A stretch of DNA of 44,941 bases from Chryseobacterium gleum (GCA_945903645.1 CAMDOM010000023.1:1-44941), one strand, 5' to 3'; shown: positions 16,414 to 26,346, numbered from the stretch's first letter. A program made the numbers and translations. The notes: generated from the letters alone by a model not told the origin.

Positions 16414-17025
16414 TTAAACTGCTGGCTCTTCGCCTTCTGCAGCCTCTGGGGCAACGTCTTCAGTTGCTGGAGCAGACTCAGCCACAACTGCAACAGGAGC
16501 TTCCTCAACAGGGGCTTCTAGTTCAGCAACAACTTCTTCTTCAGCTAAAGCAACTTCCTCTACCAAAGGAGATTTTTTAGCAGCAACTTTTGCAGCAATA
16601 GCTGCGTTCTTTTTCACCTCAGCAGCTAAACGTTCTTTCTGAACATCTGCTTTGGCTTTCACAACGGCTTTGGCACTTGACCCGATAAGGTTATCCTTAT
16701 CAGCAATCCAAGCGGCAAATTTCTTATCAGCCTCTTCTTGGCTGAAAGCACCTTTTTTCACACCTCCATTGAGGTGTTTTTTGTACAACACGCCTTTATA
16801 GGATAGAATTGCCCGGCAAGTATCGGATGGCTGTGCTCCATTATCCAACCACTGCACCGCGCTATCGAAATTGATGTCGATAGTTGCTGGTTGAGTGTTT
16901 GGGTTGTAAGTGCCCAATTTCTCGATATTCTTCCCATCCCGTGGGGCTCTTGAATCGGCTACCACGATATGATAAAACGGGTAACCTTTCCTTCCGTGTC
17001 TCTGCAATCTGATTTTAGTTGGCAT
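16414..17025 (-). CDS. rpsP: 30S ribosomal protein S16 with long C-terminal extension
   Basis: A 203-residue S16. Residues 1-80 are the conserved core ([32 protein letters not shown], then [20 protein letters not shown]). After it comes a lysine-rich helix (to about 155) and an acidic Ala/Glu/Val tail ([18 protein letters not shown] and onward) of about 50 residues. S16 of E. coli is 82 residues; extended forms are usual in Bacteroidota, but the function of the tail is not known. First gene of the rpsP-rimM-trmN6 operon. A promoter lies at 17059-17088. Confidence 0.95.
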   Translation of the reverse strand: MPTKIRLQRHGRKGYPFYHIVVADSRAPRDGKNIEKLGTYNPNTQPATIDINFDSAVQWLDNGAQPSDTCRAILSYKGVLYKKHLNGGVKKGAFSQEEADKKFAAWIADKDNLIGSSAKAVVKAKADVQKERLAAEVKKNAAIAAKVAAKKSPLVEEVALAEEEVVAELEAPVEEAPVAVVAESAPATEDVAPEAAEGEEPAV

Positions 17026-17487
17026 GTGACAGTTATATAGTTAAAAATTTTAGGGATGCAAAGATGCAACTTTCCTACGATATGGCAAGCCTATTCGTAA
17101 ACCTTTTTTTGATTCATGTTTTTTGACATGCCGCCCAAAATATGGGTGTTAATAAATGAAACTGCTAAGACACAATATTCTCATGCAATTTACGTTAAGT
17201 GATTGTACATTTCATTCCCCTATGACAATCGCCCTAGTCCTTTTCGTTGGTATGTTGCTTTATCTTTCTATGGATTTAGTGTTGCAGGATTAACTATTCC
17301 GTAACGTTAAAACTATAGTCGAATTGCAATAGAAGTTATTAACAGTTGTCTGTCCTAGATAGCTGTGTGCCTATTTTCGTTGCCCCCATATCGTTTAGTG
17401 CTCTTGTTTTCGCAATTGTGGCCAAGCGTCATTTTGGCGATTTCAACCCGCTAACTACCACTATTTTACAATTCACTATCGAGCATT
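17026..17487 (+). other. 462-base divergent intergenic region rpsP / dnaE
   Basis: It holds the rpsP promoter on the minus strand and, for dnaE, a weak candidate: TTG 17346-17348, 23 bases, TATTTTCG 17372-17379. That would give a leader of about 105 bases. A 23-codon hydrophobic frame (17222-17293, MTIALVLFVGMLLYLSMDLV) is present but unsupported. I see no RNA gene or repeat here. Confidence 0.5.
17059..17088 (-). promoter_or_regulatory. Probable promoter of rpsP-rimM-trmN6
   Basis: On the minus strand CTTG/TTG (17088-17086), a 19-base spacer and CATCTTTG (17066-17059) match the Bacteroidota promoter with one mismatch in the -7 box. The leader would be about 27 bases. Confidence 0.4.
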
Positions 17488-20400
17488 ATGTTCCTCATTT
17501 TTGACACCGAAACTACTGGCTTACCCAAAAATTATAACGCTCCAATCTCGGATGCGGACAATTGGCCGCGGTTGGTGCAATTGGCATGGCAACTTCATGC
17601 CGCAGATGGGGCGCTAATTAGCGCATACAATGTAATTGTAAAACCGGATGGGTTTGACATTCCATACAATTCCGAGAAAATTCATGGCATTTCTACTTCC
17701 AAGGCATTGGCCGAAGGTCGCCCGCTAAACGAAGTACTTACCGAATTTGCGGATATTCTAACCCAAACTTCCTTTTTGGCTGGTCATAATGTTGGTTTTG
17801 ACATCAGTATTATGGGTGCCGAATTTCTGCGTGTTTTTGATTCGGAACCAGTATCCACAATGAATTGGCTCGACACTAAGGATGAGTCTACAACATATTG
17901 CGCTATTCCCGGAGGAAAAGGCGGTAAGTACAAATGGCCCAAACTGACCGAATTGCATGTCAAATTATTCAATGAGGCATTTGATGAAGCACATAATGCC
18001 GCTGCTGACGTAGCCGCAACATCGCGGTGTTTTCTAGAACTATTGCGCATTGGCGTAATTACTCATGCCAAAGCTGGGTTGTCTGACGAAGCATTTGCTC
18101 ATTTTAACACCATAAATGCAGGGCCGTTCGAAGCAGAAAAAGTCGCCATTCAATCGCAAGTTGCAGCAAGTAAAGCACTAAAAAAGGCCACCGAAAGCAA
18201 CGCAACCTCCGGTGATCATGATGCAACCCATGCTTTCGCTCATTTGCACAGCCATTCACAGTTTAGCGTGTTGCAAAGCACTATTCGGGTGCAATCGTTG
18301 GTGGATAGAGCCTATGAATTGAGTATGCCAGGCGTGGCCCTCACCGACAATGCAAACATGTATGGAGCATTCCATTTTGTGAATGCCATTGAGGGTTTGA
18401 ACACCAAAATTGCGGCAGAAAATGAACGTATTGCAAATGGCGAAGTCATCGGTGTAGAGCGCGAGTTATTTAAGGGCGTTGTGGGTTGCGAATTTTACGT
18501 GACGGACGACCGCACCGATAAATCTCGACAAAATAATGGCTACCAAATTGTGCTGCTGGCTAAGGATAAAATAGGGTATCACAATCTGGCAAAACTTAGT
18601 TCCATTTCGTTTTCAGAGGGTTTCTATTATGTGGCACGCATAGATAAAGAGGCTCTATTGCGACATAAAACCGGACTTATTGCAACTACTGGTGGACTTG
18701 GTGGCGAGGTGCCAAGTTTGATTTTGAATGTTGGTGAAAAACAAGCCGAAGAATCGCTTTTATGGTGGAAAGAACAATTTAGGGAAGATTTCTATGTAGA
18801 ACTTTTCGACCATGGATTGCAAGAAGAAAAACACCTCAATCGGGTGTTGATAGACCTCAGTAAAAAACATGATGTAAAGTATTTCCCTTCCAATAATGTC
18901 TATTACCTGAACCAAAAAGACGCTCAAGCCCAGAAAATTCTACAATGCGTGAAAGAGGGCGTGCGCATCAATGAACCATCGCGTGGCTTAGAATTTATAG
19001 AACGGCAGTTTCCGAACGACCAATTTTACTTCAAGAGTCAGAAGGATATGCAGGCCATATTCTCGGCTCAACCAGAAGCGTTTGCTACCATTACCGAGAT
19101 TCTCAACAAAATAGAGAATTACAAGCTGAAGCAAGATGTTTTGCTTCCTGTATTTGATATTCCAGCAGAATTCAAGAACCAAGAGGACCTTGCCGATGCA
19201 GGTAAGCGCGGTGAAAATGCCTATTTGCGCCATTTGAGCTATGAGGGAGCCAAAAAACGGTATGGTGAAATTACCGAAGCTTTAGTGGAACGCATCGACT
19301 TCGAGCTGGCTACAATTGTCAAAACGGGTTATCCCGGCTACTTCCTTATTGTTCAAGATTTTTGTGCTGAGGCTAGAAAAATGGGAGTAAGTGTAGGGCC
19401 AGGACGTGGCTCAGCAGCGGGCTCAGTGGTAGCTTATTGCATTGGAATTACCAATGTTGACCCCATCAAATATGATTTGCTTTTCGAACGTTTTCTGAAC
19501 CCTGACCGCGTTTCACTTCCCGATATCGACATTGATTTTGATGATGAAGGGCGAGGAAAAGTAATTGATTGGGTGGTGAACAAATACGGAAGCAAACAGG
19601 TTGCTCAAATTATCACATACGGCAGTATGGCTGCAAAATCAGCTATTCGAGATACGGCTCGTGTAATGAATTTGCCGCTTTCGGATGCCGATCGAATAGC
19701 CAAACTATTGCCTGACAATCTTTCGTTGGGAAAGATTTTTTCGTTGGATGAAAAAGCCCTGAAAGAGGCTTTAAGTGGCGATAGCGAAAAGATGCAAATG
19801 GTAGTCGATTTCAAGAAATTGGGAGAAGGTGATAGTCTTACGGCTCAAGTTATTCAACAAGCGCGGGTAATTGAAGGTTCGCTACGAAACATTGGCGTGC
19901 ACGCTTGTGGCGTAATTATCACGCCAAATGACATTACCGACCACATTCCTGTAACCACAGCCAAAGATTCGGAGCTCGCTCTCACCCAGTTTGACAACAG
20001 CGTGGTGGAAAGCGCGGGCATGCTCAAGATGGACTTCTTGGGGCTAAAAACCTTGTCCATCATCCGCGATGCGATTGCGCTGGTTAAGCTGCGTTTTGGC
20101 ACTGAGATAGACCCCGACACCATTCCTCTGGATGATGAGAAGACCTTCGAACTTTATCAGACTGGGCAGACCAACGGCACGTTTCAGTTTGAGAGTCCTG
20201 GTATGCAAAAACACCTGCGTGCGCTGAAACCAGACAAGTTTGGAGACCTCATTGCCATGAACGCCCTCTATCGCCCGGGGCCTATTGAATACATCCCCAA
20301 TTTCATTGCTCGAAAGTTAGGCCGTGAACCCATCAGCTACGACTTGCCCGAAATGGAGGAATATTTAGGCGAGACTTATGGCATCACGGTCTATCAGGAA

Positions 20401-21849
20401 CAGGTGATGTTGCTGTCGCAACGCTTGGCCGATTTCACCAAAGGTCAGGCCGATGGACTGCGCAAGGCGATGGGTAAAAAAATCAAGAAGGACCTCGACA
20501 AGTTGAAACCGATGTTCTTTGAAGGCGCCATGGCAAAGGGGCACCCAGAAGATAAACTAGACAAAATTTGGCGCGATTGGGAGGCGTTTGCGCAATACGC
20601 CTTCAACAAATCACATAGCACCTGCTATAGTGTGGTGGCCTATCATACTGGCTATCTCAAAGCAAACTATCCAGCCGAATACATGGCCTCGGTTCTCACG
20701 CACAACATGAACGACATCAAGAAGGTGACCTTCTTTATGGACGAATGTCGCAGAATGGGAGTTCCTGTGCTAGGGCCAGATATAAACGAAAGCCGCTACA
20801 AGTTTGCAGTGAACGCCAAAGGCGAGATTCGTTTTGGTTTGGGTGCAGTGAAAGGCGTTGGCGAAGGAGCTGTAGAAGCAATGGTAAACGAGCGCGAAGC
20901 TGGCGGATTTTACACGTCCATTTTTGATCTCTCCAAACGTATTGACCTACGTGCTGCCAACAAGAAAGCGCTTGAAAGTTTGGCGTACGCTGGTGCGTTC
21001 GACACGTTTCCAAACAGTCATCGCGCTATGTATTTCTCTAGCGAAGGAAACACAACCTTCCTTGAAAAAGCCATTAAATATGGCGGTAGTCATCAGGAAT
21101 CGGCAAATTCGGCACAGGTTTCTTTGTTTGGAGATGCTTCATCTGTGCAATTGCCAGAGCCTGTTCCCCCAGTGTGCGAAACATGGGGCAATATACAAGC
21201 CCTAAAAGCAGAGCGCGAAGTGGTTGGTGTTTACATCAGCGGCCATCCACTGGACGATCATCGCTTAGCTATGGATAATTTCTGCACCATTGATTTAACC
21301 ACTTTGCAAACCGAAAATGCCAAAAGCATTTCAAGTGAGTACAAGTTTGCAGGTATCGTAACAAGTGTGCAGCATCGCATTAGCAAAACTGGAAATCCGT
21401 TCGGAATTTTTGAACTGGAAGACCGTGATGGCACATTCCAAATAAGTCTATTTGCTGAGGACTACACCAAGTATCGCGAGTACTTTAGCGATGGGTATTT
21501 TCTCTATTTGCGTGGCATGTGGAAAGATCGCTGGCGCGGAAAAGAGGATGCGCGTCCGCCAGAAAAAGAATTTAAGATCAACGGCATTGAATTGCTCACA
21601 TCACTTATGGACAAAAAGGTTACGGGAATAACAATAGACCTACCGTTGAGTGAAGTAATTCCGCAGCAAATTGTAGAGCTCGAAACCTTGTTCAAAGGAC
21701 ATCCTGGCCCGTGTAAAGTGGCCTTCAGAGTAACCAACGAAGACGGAGACCGCATCAACTTTCGCTCGCGTACCATCACCATAAAACCCGACCAAGAATT
21801 GATTTTCGGAATTCGGGAGCAGTTGGGATATGCAGTGGGGTTGAAGTAG
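17488..21849 (+). CDS. dnaE: DNA polymerase III alpha subunit with fused 3'-5' exonuclease
   Basis: A 1453-residue replicative polymerase. Residues 1-190 are a DnaQ-type DEDDh exonuclease (motif I DTETTG at 6-11, motif II GHNVGFD about 98, motif III HNAAADV about 168). Residues about 250-500 form the PHP domain (HLHSHSQFSVL). The polymerase core follows: GPGRGSAAGS (about 638) and the catalytic LPDIDIDFDDEGRG (about 677-690), then HACGVII, LYRPGPIEYIP and FNKSHSTCYS. An OB fold lies near 1285 (YKFAGIVTSVQHRISK). The fusion, also seen in other Bacteroidota DnaE proteins, puts proofreading in the same chain. No frameshift or missing catalytic residue was seen. Start ATG 17488 leaves only four residues before motif I. 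Confidence 0.95.
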   Translation: MFLIFDTETTGLPKNYNAPISDADNWPRLVQLAWQLHAADGALISAYNVIVKPDGFDIPYNSEKIHGISTSKALAEGRPLNEVLTEFADILTQTSFLAGHNVGFDISIMGAEFLRVFDSEPVSTMNWLDTKDESTTYCAIPGGKGGKYKWPKLTELHVKLFNEAFDEAHNAAADVAATSRCFLELLRIGVITHAKAGLSDEAFAHFNTINAGPFEAEKVAIQSQVAASKALKKATESNATSGDHDATHAFAHLHSHSQFSVLQSTIRVQSLVDRAYELSMPGVALTDNANMYGAFHFVNAIEGLNTKIAAENERIANGEVIGVERELFKGVVGCEFYVTDDRTDKSRQNNGYQIVLLAKDKIGYHNLAKLSSISFSEGFYYVARIDKEALLRHKTGLIATTGGLGGEVPSLILNVGEKQAEESLLWWKEQFREDFYVELFDHGLQEEKHLNRVLIDLSKKHDVKYFPSNNVYYLNQKDAQAQKILQCVKEGVRINEPSRGLEFIERQFPNDQFYFKSQKDMQAIFSAQPEAFATITEILNKIENYKLKQDVLLPVFDIPAEFKNQEDLADAGKRGENAYLRHLSYEGAKKRYGEITEALVERIDFELATIVKTGYPGYFLIVQDFCAEARKMGVSVGPGRGSAAGSVVAYCIGITNVDPIKYDLLFERFLNPDRVSLPDIDIDFDDEGRGKVIDWVVNKYGSKQVAQIITYGSMAAKSAIRDTARVMNLPLSDADRIAKLLPDNLSLGKIFSLDEKALKEALSGDSEKMQMVVDFKKLGEGDSLTAQVIQQARVIEGSLRNIGVHACGVIITPNDITDHIPVTTAKDSELALTQFDNSVVESAGMLKMDFLGLKTLSIIRDAIALVKLRFGTEIDPDTIPLDDEKTFELYQTGQTNGTFQFESPGMQKHLRALKPDKFGDLIAMNALYRPGPIEYIPNFIARKLGREPISYDLPEMEEYLGETYGITVYQEQVMLLSQRLADFTKGQADGLRKAMGKKIKKDLDKLKPMFFEGAMAKGHPEDKLDKIWRDWEAFAQYAFNKSHSTCYSVVAYHTGYLKANYPAEYMASVLTHNMNDIKKVTFFMDECRRMGVPVLGPDINESRYKFAVNAKGEIRFGLGAVKGVGEGAVEAMVNEREAGGFYTSIFDLSKRIDLRAANKKALESLAYAGAFDTFPNSHRAMYFSSEGNTTFLEKAIKYGGSHQESANSAQVSLFGDASSVQLPEPVPPVCETWGNIQALKAEREVVGVYISGHPLDDHRLAMDNFCTIDLTTLQTENAKSISSEYKFAGIVTSVQHRISKTGNPFGIFELEDRDGTFQISLFAEDYTKYREYFSDGYFLYLRGMWKDRWRGKEDARPPEKEFKINGIELLTSLMDKKVTGITIDLPLSEVIPQQIVELETLFKGHPGPCKVAFRVTNEDGDRINFRSRTITIKPDQELIFGIREQLGYAVGLK

Positions 21850-21919
21850 TAATGAACGTATAATCGAAATGCTGTACAAGCGTTTGTTCCTTAGGGGCAG
21901 AATCTCAAAGGAGAACGTG

Positions 21920-22219
21920 CTACTTAATAACCAACGCATCTGGGTCTTGACGCGTATCCCATACAGTATGCACGATGATAAACTGCTCAGCTGTCTCATA
22001 ATAGAGCATGAAATCATCAACGATTAGTCCGCGTATATCCTCCATAGTAGTGATGACCCCGATATCAGGCTGCTTCAAAAGCAGACGTAATTCCTGATTG
22101 AACTTCCGATAAAGTATGGCTGAATAGGCATTACTGCCATTGCGCTCGGTATAGAATTTGAGGATGACATAGAGCCGGATATTGGCACGATGCGACCAGA
22201 CTATTTTTCTTTCAACCAT
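21920..22219 (-). CDS. RelE/ParE-type toxin
   Basis: A 99-residue basic protein with the RelE/ParE pattern: N-terminal helices (IVWSHRANIRLYVILKFYTERNGSNAYS), a middle GVITTMEDIRGLIVDDFMLYYE strand region and a final FIIVHTVWDTRQDP strand, where many family members read IIxxxxWDxRRNP. Members cleave mRNA on the ribosome or poison gyrase; which applies is not visible. Its start lies 19 bases inside the antitoxin gene upstream, the usual antitoxin-first layout. Confidence 0.85.
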   Translation of the reverse strand: MVERKIVWSHRANIRLYVILKFYTERNGSNAYSAILYRKFNQELRLLLKQPDIGVITTMEDIRGLIVDDFMLYYETAEQFIIVHTVWDTRQDPDALVIK

Positions 22220-22431
22220 TGATTGAAGGCCTTATCCATAGAGTCCTGATCGAAGTATTTTCCTTCGGTCAACTCCGCTTTAGAAGCCATGATATCCTCA
22301 ATCTGTTGCGCATTGAGCGGTAGAGAGTGTTTGGTGGCGTCTAAGAGGGTGTTGAGTGCGGTAAGCAGTGCCGTATCGTCAATAGCAGCAATACGTTGGT
22401 GCAACGCCTGTTTCAGTTGGGCAGCTTTCAT
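22201..22431 (-). CDS. Antitoxin of the RelE/ParE pair
   Basis: A 76-residue mostly helical protein (MKAAQLKQALHQRIAAIDDTALLTAL...KGKYFDQD-like EGKYFDQDSMDKAFNQWLKEK). Small size, the C-terminal helical tail and its position directly before the toxin with a 19-base overlap identify it as the antitoxin. I chose ATG 22431; the frame is open to a GTG at 22506, which would add an unlikely leader. It follows ccmF by 84 bases on the same strand and may be read from the ccm operon. Confidence 0.78.
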   Translation of the reverse strand: MKAAQLKQALHQRIAAIDDTALLTALNTLLDATKHSLPLNAQQIEDIMASKAELTEGKYFDQDSMDKAFNQWLKEK

Positions 22432-22515
22432 GGCTTTGTTTTCTAATCGTAAAGATAATGGATGAACAAGTACCTTCATAGAGGAATCCATTGATAGGAT
22501 TTTCACCCATCAAGA

Positions 22516-24930
22516 CTATTCTACCCCCAATTTTACCCTTCTCCTTATCGCCATAACTGTGCCGATAATCATAATGACACAACCCGCCCAAAGAATGTTT
22601 ATCCACGGAAATACAAGGGCTTTGAGCACGATAAACTCTCTGTAGTTATTAGGCCGCTCAAATAGTTCAATCTCTACTTTGCTTTCTTCAGGAATCAACC
22701 GGTTAATTCGGAATTTCAACCCTAGCGGTTCAATTTGAGCTTCTACTGGAATGGCATACGCTCCACGCAAGGCGTAAATTGGCGTGGCGGTATGCTTCGC
22801 ACTATTCACATCCACAGCAGTTAAATTTACTCCAACAGCAATATCCGATTCCTGCAACCCAACGGCAGCCTTGTCAACATTGCGTTCAAAACCACTAAAT
22901 GTAACAATCGCATTGCCAGCAAACAGGGTATCGCCCACCGCTAACGCCTGCGTAGCTGTGCTTTTAAATTCTTCTTCCTTTACCTCAGGCTTCTCAATTT
23001 CAGCATAGGTAATAAAGGTGTAGATGTCTTTATGCAAGAAATGGCGCGTATCGGGCTCGGCCACATTGCCCATGCGCGGATTGGTTTGAATGCGCGGAGT
23101 TAATGTAAAAGCATGCTCAAACACACCAGGCGAAGGTTGGGTCAGATATTCCACCTCATAAAAAATGTTCACGCCTTCTTTCACCTTGCCTTTGTAGGTG
23201 ACGAAATACTCGGCCATGCGCAGCGTATCTCCTTTCATCAGCAAGATATTCTCGCGATTATCATAGTCCTCACCAAGGCTAGCCACATCCATTCCCGATG
23301 TGTTCATGCTTATAGTCTGGGTTTTGGAAGTGGATAAAAATGCTCCCAAAAGAATTAACCCAAAACCGATATGTGCCACAGATGCACCAGCCACTGCAAC
23401 TTTTCCTTTCAGCACACGAATCCAATAATTGAGGTTGGCCGTGAGGGTAAAAAGGGTGGCAAACAACATGAGCAAATACATGAAATGGGTGTATTGCATA
23501 GCCACAGCAATAGCCACGGTTAGTACCAACGCCAAAACGAATGGTACTATCAAGGATTTGAAAAATTCCTTTGGGTCGGTTTTTCGGTATTTGAAATATT
23601 GGGTAACGGCAATAAGCAGCGCCACAATAATTGCCAATGGCAACTGCCAACTATTGTAGTGCGAAATAGGGTCAATAGGCGGAGCTATGTTTGTTCCAAG
23701 CACCTTATTTATCACCGGAATGCTGGTCGTGAAACTGACCTGAAATGCAGAAATACTTAGCACCATGGCCCCAACAAACATCCAAAACTCCCGGCTGTAA
23801 AGGCTTTCTTCGCCATCAGTTTTTGGAAGGTCTTTCCAGCGGAACGCCAACAACAACATGGCAAGAAAAAGGAAAGTGAGCAGATAAACCAACAACTGAC
23901 CCGACATGCCCAAATCGGTGAAGGCGTGTACGGAAGTTTCACCCAAAATGCCGCTTCGTGTAAGAAATGTAGAGTAAAGAATTAGGATAAACGTAATAAG
24001 CGTAAGCACAAAAGTGATGATGAGCGATTGGCCTTTATTCTTCTGAATAACCATTACGTGTGCCGCTCCAACCATTGTAATCCATGGCACTAAACTGGCG
24101 TTTTCTACAGGGTCCCAAGCCCAAAAACCACCAAAACTCAATGCTTCATACGCCCAAGCACCCCCCATTAAAATACCTGTTCCTAGAATCATAATTCCAA
24201 AGTAAGTCCAAGGCAACGCAGGTTTTAGCCATGCGGTATATTGACGTTTCCACAATCCAGCAATAGCAAAGGCAAACGGAACTAATGTGGAAGCAAACCC
24301 AAGAAAAAGCGTGGGTGGATGAATGGTCATCCAATAGTTCTGCAGCAATGGATTCAATCCCCTACCGTCAAGATTGGTGAGATAGGAGGCGTTTTGAATG
24401 AATGGCAAATTCATGAAATCGGGATGGTCGCGCATCAAAACAAACGGATTGCTACCCAATCGGAATTCCAAAAGTTGTGTGCCGAGCAACATGGAAACAA
24501 GAAACGCTTGCACCAATGCGAAGACCGCCATCACTGGCGCTTCCCATTGTTTAGACGTAACCATGAGCACCATTCCTAGTACCATGTGCCAAAACAACCA
24601 TAACAAAAAACTACCTTCTTGTCCTTCCCAAAAGCTGGAAAGAATGTATTTCATCGGCATTTCAGTATTGCTATGCTGCCATATATAATGGTATTCGAAG
24701 CAATGATTGTAGAGCAAGTAAAGCAACATGCCCACCATGCCCAACACAGAGAATGAGTGAGCACTAAAAGCAGCGCGACCAATATTTCGCCACGAAATGC
24801 TGTCCTCGTTTTCCTTGGCGGCAAAGAAGTAGGCAATAGCCGCAACTAAAGCCGCCACAAAGCCTAAAACGATAAAAAAATGCCCGAGCTGGCCGGGCAA
24901 AAGGTGTTCTCCGATGTAATTAATTTCCAT
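22516..24930 (-). CDS. ccmF: Cytochrome c biogenesis protein CcmF/CcsA (heme lyase)
   Basis: An 804-residue multispanning membrane protein of the CcmF family, the core of the cytochrome c heme lyase. It has the periplasmic tryptophan-rich WWD-type loop GGFWAWDPVENASLVPW (about residues 265-285), many transmembrane segments, and a large periplasmic domain near the C terminus (about 560-770) before a last membrane helix. Last gene of ccmB-C-D-E-F. No CcmH gene is nearby, though CcmF and CcmH act together in proteobacteria. Confidence 0.92.
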   Translation of the reverse strand: MEINYIGEHLLPGQLGHFFIVLGFVAALVAAIAYFFAAKENEDSISWRNIGRAAFSAHSFSVLGMVGMLLYLLYNHCFEYHYIWQHSNTEMPMKYILSSFWEGQEGSFLLWLFWHMVLGMVLMVTSKQWEAPVMAVFALVQAFLVSMLLGTQLLEFRLGSNPFVLMRDHPDFMNLPFIQNASYLTNLDGRGLNPLLQNYWMTIHPPTLFLGFASTLVPFAFAIAGLWKRQYTAWLKPALPWTYFGIMILGTGILMGGAWAYEALSFGGFWAWDPVENASLVPWITMVGAAHVMVIQKNKGQSLIITFVLTLITFILILYSTFLTRSGILGETSVHAFTDLGMSGQLLVYLLTFLFLAMLLLAFRWKDLPKTDGEESLYSREFWMFVGAMVLSISAFQVSFTTSIPVINKVLGTNIAPPIDPISHYNSWQLPLAIIVALLIAVTQYFKYRKTDPKEFFKSLIVPFVLALVLTVAIAVAMQYTHFMYLLMLFATLFTLTANLNYWIRVLKGKVAVAGASVAHIGFGLILLGAFLSTSKTQTISMNTSGMDVASLGEDYDNRENILLMKGDTLRMAEYFVTYKGKVKEGVNIFYEVEYLTQPSPGVFEHAFTLTPRIQTNPRMGNVAEPDTRHFLHKDIYTFITYAEIEKPEVKEEEFKSTATQALAVGDTLFAGNAIVTFSGFERNVDKAAVGLQESDIAVGVNLTAVDVNSAKHTATPIYALRGAYAIPVEAQIEPLGLKFRINRLIPEESKVEIELFERPNNYREFIVLKALVFPWINILWAGCVIMIIGTVMAIRRRVKLGVE

Positions 24931-24987
24931 GTGTAGAAATGAACCACTAAGGTTCGTTCAAGTTTTTAGGAATGAAAAATACTCGAC

Positions 24988-25401
24988 TTAAGACTTGGTC
25001 TCAGCCGAAAATTCCTGCATTTCGCCAGGTTTACCATCGTTGTATTTTGATGGGCACTTCATTAAAATTTTAGACGCTTCGAAATGATTGCCGTTATATT
25101 TGCCTACTAGAACAACCTGTTCCGAACGTTCAAAATCTTGGGGTTTAGAACCTTTGAAATACACTTTTTGTTCAGCGCCTTCATTGTCCACCAAATTGAA
25201 CGAAAATAAATTAGCGTCCAATTTTGGGTCGTAGTTCATAGCTGCCTCTTTGTTCAGCTTTCCCACCACGTGATATTCCTTTCCGGGATTGTCGATGGCT
25301 TGTTCGAATGATGCATAGGTACTGCTATCGGCTACCGTGCTCATAATAGCGCCAATGGCCAAGGCAATAACGATAATTCCAATAATATGAGTCCGTTTCA
25401 T
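24988..25401 (-). CDS. ccmE: Heme chaperone CcmE, cysteine variant
   Basis: A 137-residue heme chaperone anchored by an N-terminal membrane helix (MKRTHIIGIIVIALAIGAIM) with a periplasmic OB-fold domain. In classical CcmE the heme is bound covalently by a histidine in HxxxY. Here the motif reads KCPSKY, so Cys116 and Tyr120 form CxxxY. This variant is known from archaea and some sulfate reducers whose Ccm systems lack CcmG and CcmH. I chose ATG 25401 over 25419 because it begins directly at the conserved MKRTHIIG. It lies between the ccmD-like gene and ccmF. Confidence 0.92.
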   Translation of the reverse strand: MKRTHIIGIIVIALAIGAIMSTVADSSTYASFEQAIDNPGKEYHVVGKLNKEAAMNYDPKLDANLFSFNLVDNEGAEQKVYFKGSKPQDFERSEQVVLVGKYNGNHFEASKILMKCPSKYNDGKPGEMQEFSAETKS

Positions 25402-25439
25402 GGCTGATGCAAATTGCAAATGATGATGAGCGTTCGTTG

Positions 25440-25661
25440 CTACTTCTTCCCAAAATCGCGGGATTCCATTTTTGTAACTCTCCTATCCATAGTGATTAGA
25501 TAAAACACCAATCCAACAAAAATGATGGCGATTACACCAACCACCACGTAAATTTTGCCTTCACTTCGAAGTGTATTTGCCATTTCTACAGCTTGCCCTT
25601 TCGAAATAAATGGAATGGCTAAAAGAACAAGTACAATCCAAGTACGCAGCGATTTTCTCAT
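25440..25661 (-). CDS. CcmD-like small membrane protein
   Basis: A 73-residue protein with a signal-like N terminus (residues 1-22), one transmembrane helix (IYVVVGVIAIIFVGLVFYLI, about 37-56) and a basic cytoplasmic tail (DRRVTKMESRDFGKK). Size, topology and position between ccmC and ccmE identify it as the CcmD-type protein that helps release heme-loaded CcmE from CcmC. Sequence similarity alone would not settle it. Confidence 0.75.
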   Translation of the reverse strand: MRKSLRTWIVLVLLAIPFISKGQAVEMANTLRSEGKIYVVVGVIAIIFVGLVFYLITMDRRVTKMESRDFGKK

Positions 25662-25671
25662 GATTAAATTC

Positions 25672-26346
25672 CTATTCGTTACTTTCTAATTGACCGATGC
25701 GCACCCGAAGGTTTACAAGCCAAACGCCAAGCATCGTCCAGCCAATTACTGCGGGATAGAACACCAATTTCATACTGTTGTTGAGGTCGTAGCCGCCAAA
25801 GCCAGGATTGCCACCATTGCCAGGATGCAGGCTATCGGTAAGGCGTGGTAAAACCATAATAAAAACCATAAACATGACGTAGGCAAAGATGTTGTACACC
25901 GCTGCTACACGGGCACGTTTCTGCTCCTCATCCATACTTCCGCGAAGCACTATATATGCCAAATACACCAGCATTCCCATGGCAACACCATTTAACTTCG
26001 GGTCGTTGGTCCACCAAGTACCCCACGTAAATTTTGCCCAAAGACTGCCAGTGAGGATTCCAATAACGCCCATAAACAGTGCCACATTCACACTTTCGGA
26101 TGCCATACGGTCCGTGGTCATCTTTCCTTTAATGAGGTGAAGAATGCTGTAAACCAAAGATACCGTGAGCAGTATCATCATTCCAAACCACTGCGTTACG
26201 TGGTAAAAGAGATTACGGATGCTCTCGTTTAGAATAGGAAGCGCAGGAACCTCGATGAGCATACCAACAACAAGCGAATACATGATGAGAATAATGGAAA
26301 GCCATTTCCACCATGCAATACCAAAAAGAGCTATTTTATTGTTCAC
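25672..26346 (-). CDS. ccmC: Heme-handling protein CcmC (CcsA family)
   Basis: A 224-residue membrane protein with six hydrophobic segments. It has the WWD motif WGTWWTNDPK (about residue 107) flanked by the two heme-ligand histidines, in FYHVTQWF (about 48) and DSLHPGNGG (about 173). It loads heme onto CcmE. The start is GTG; no ATG is in frame upstream, and the spacing to ccmB is 27 bases. Confidence 0.92.
   Translation of the reverse strand: MNNKIALFGIAWWKWLSIILIMYSLVVGMLIEVPALPILNESIRNLFYHVTQWFGMMILLTVSLVYSILHLIKGKMTTDRMASESVNVALFMGVIGILTGSLWAKFTWGTWWTNDPKLNGVAMGMLVYLAYIVLRGSMDEEQKRARVAAVYNIFAYVMFMVFIMVLPRLTDSLHPGNGGNPGFGGYDLNNSMKLVFYPAVIGWTMLGVWLVNLRVRIGQLESNE

Noticed and set aside
16413-16508. 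Longer rimM starting at TTG 16508
   Set aside because: It would overlap the S16 tail for 95 bases in another frame and give a Leu/Gln-rich leader not found in the RimM family.
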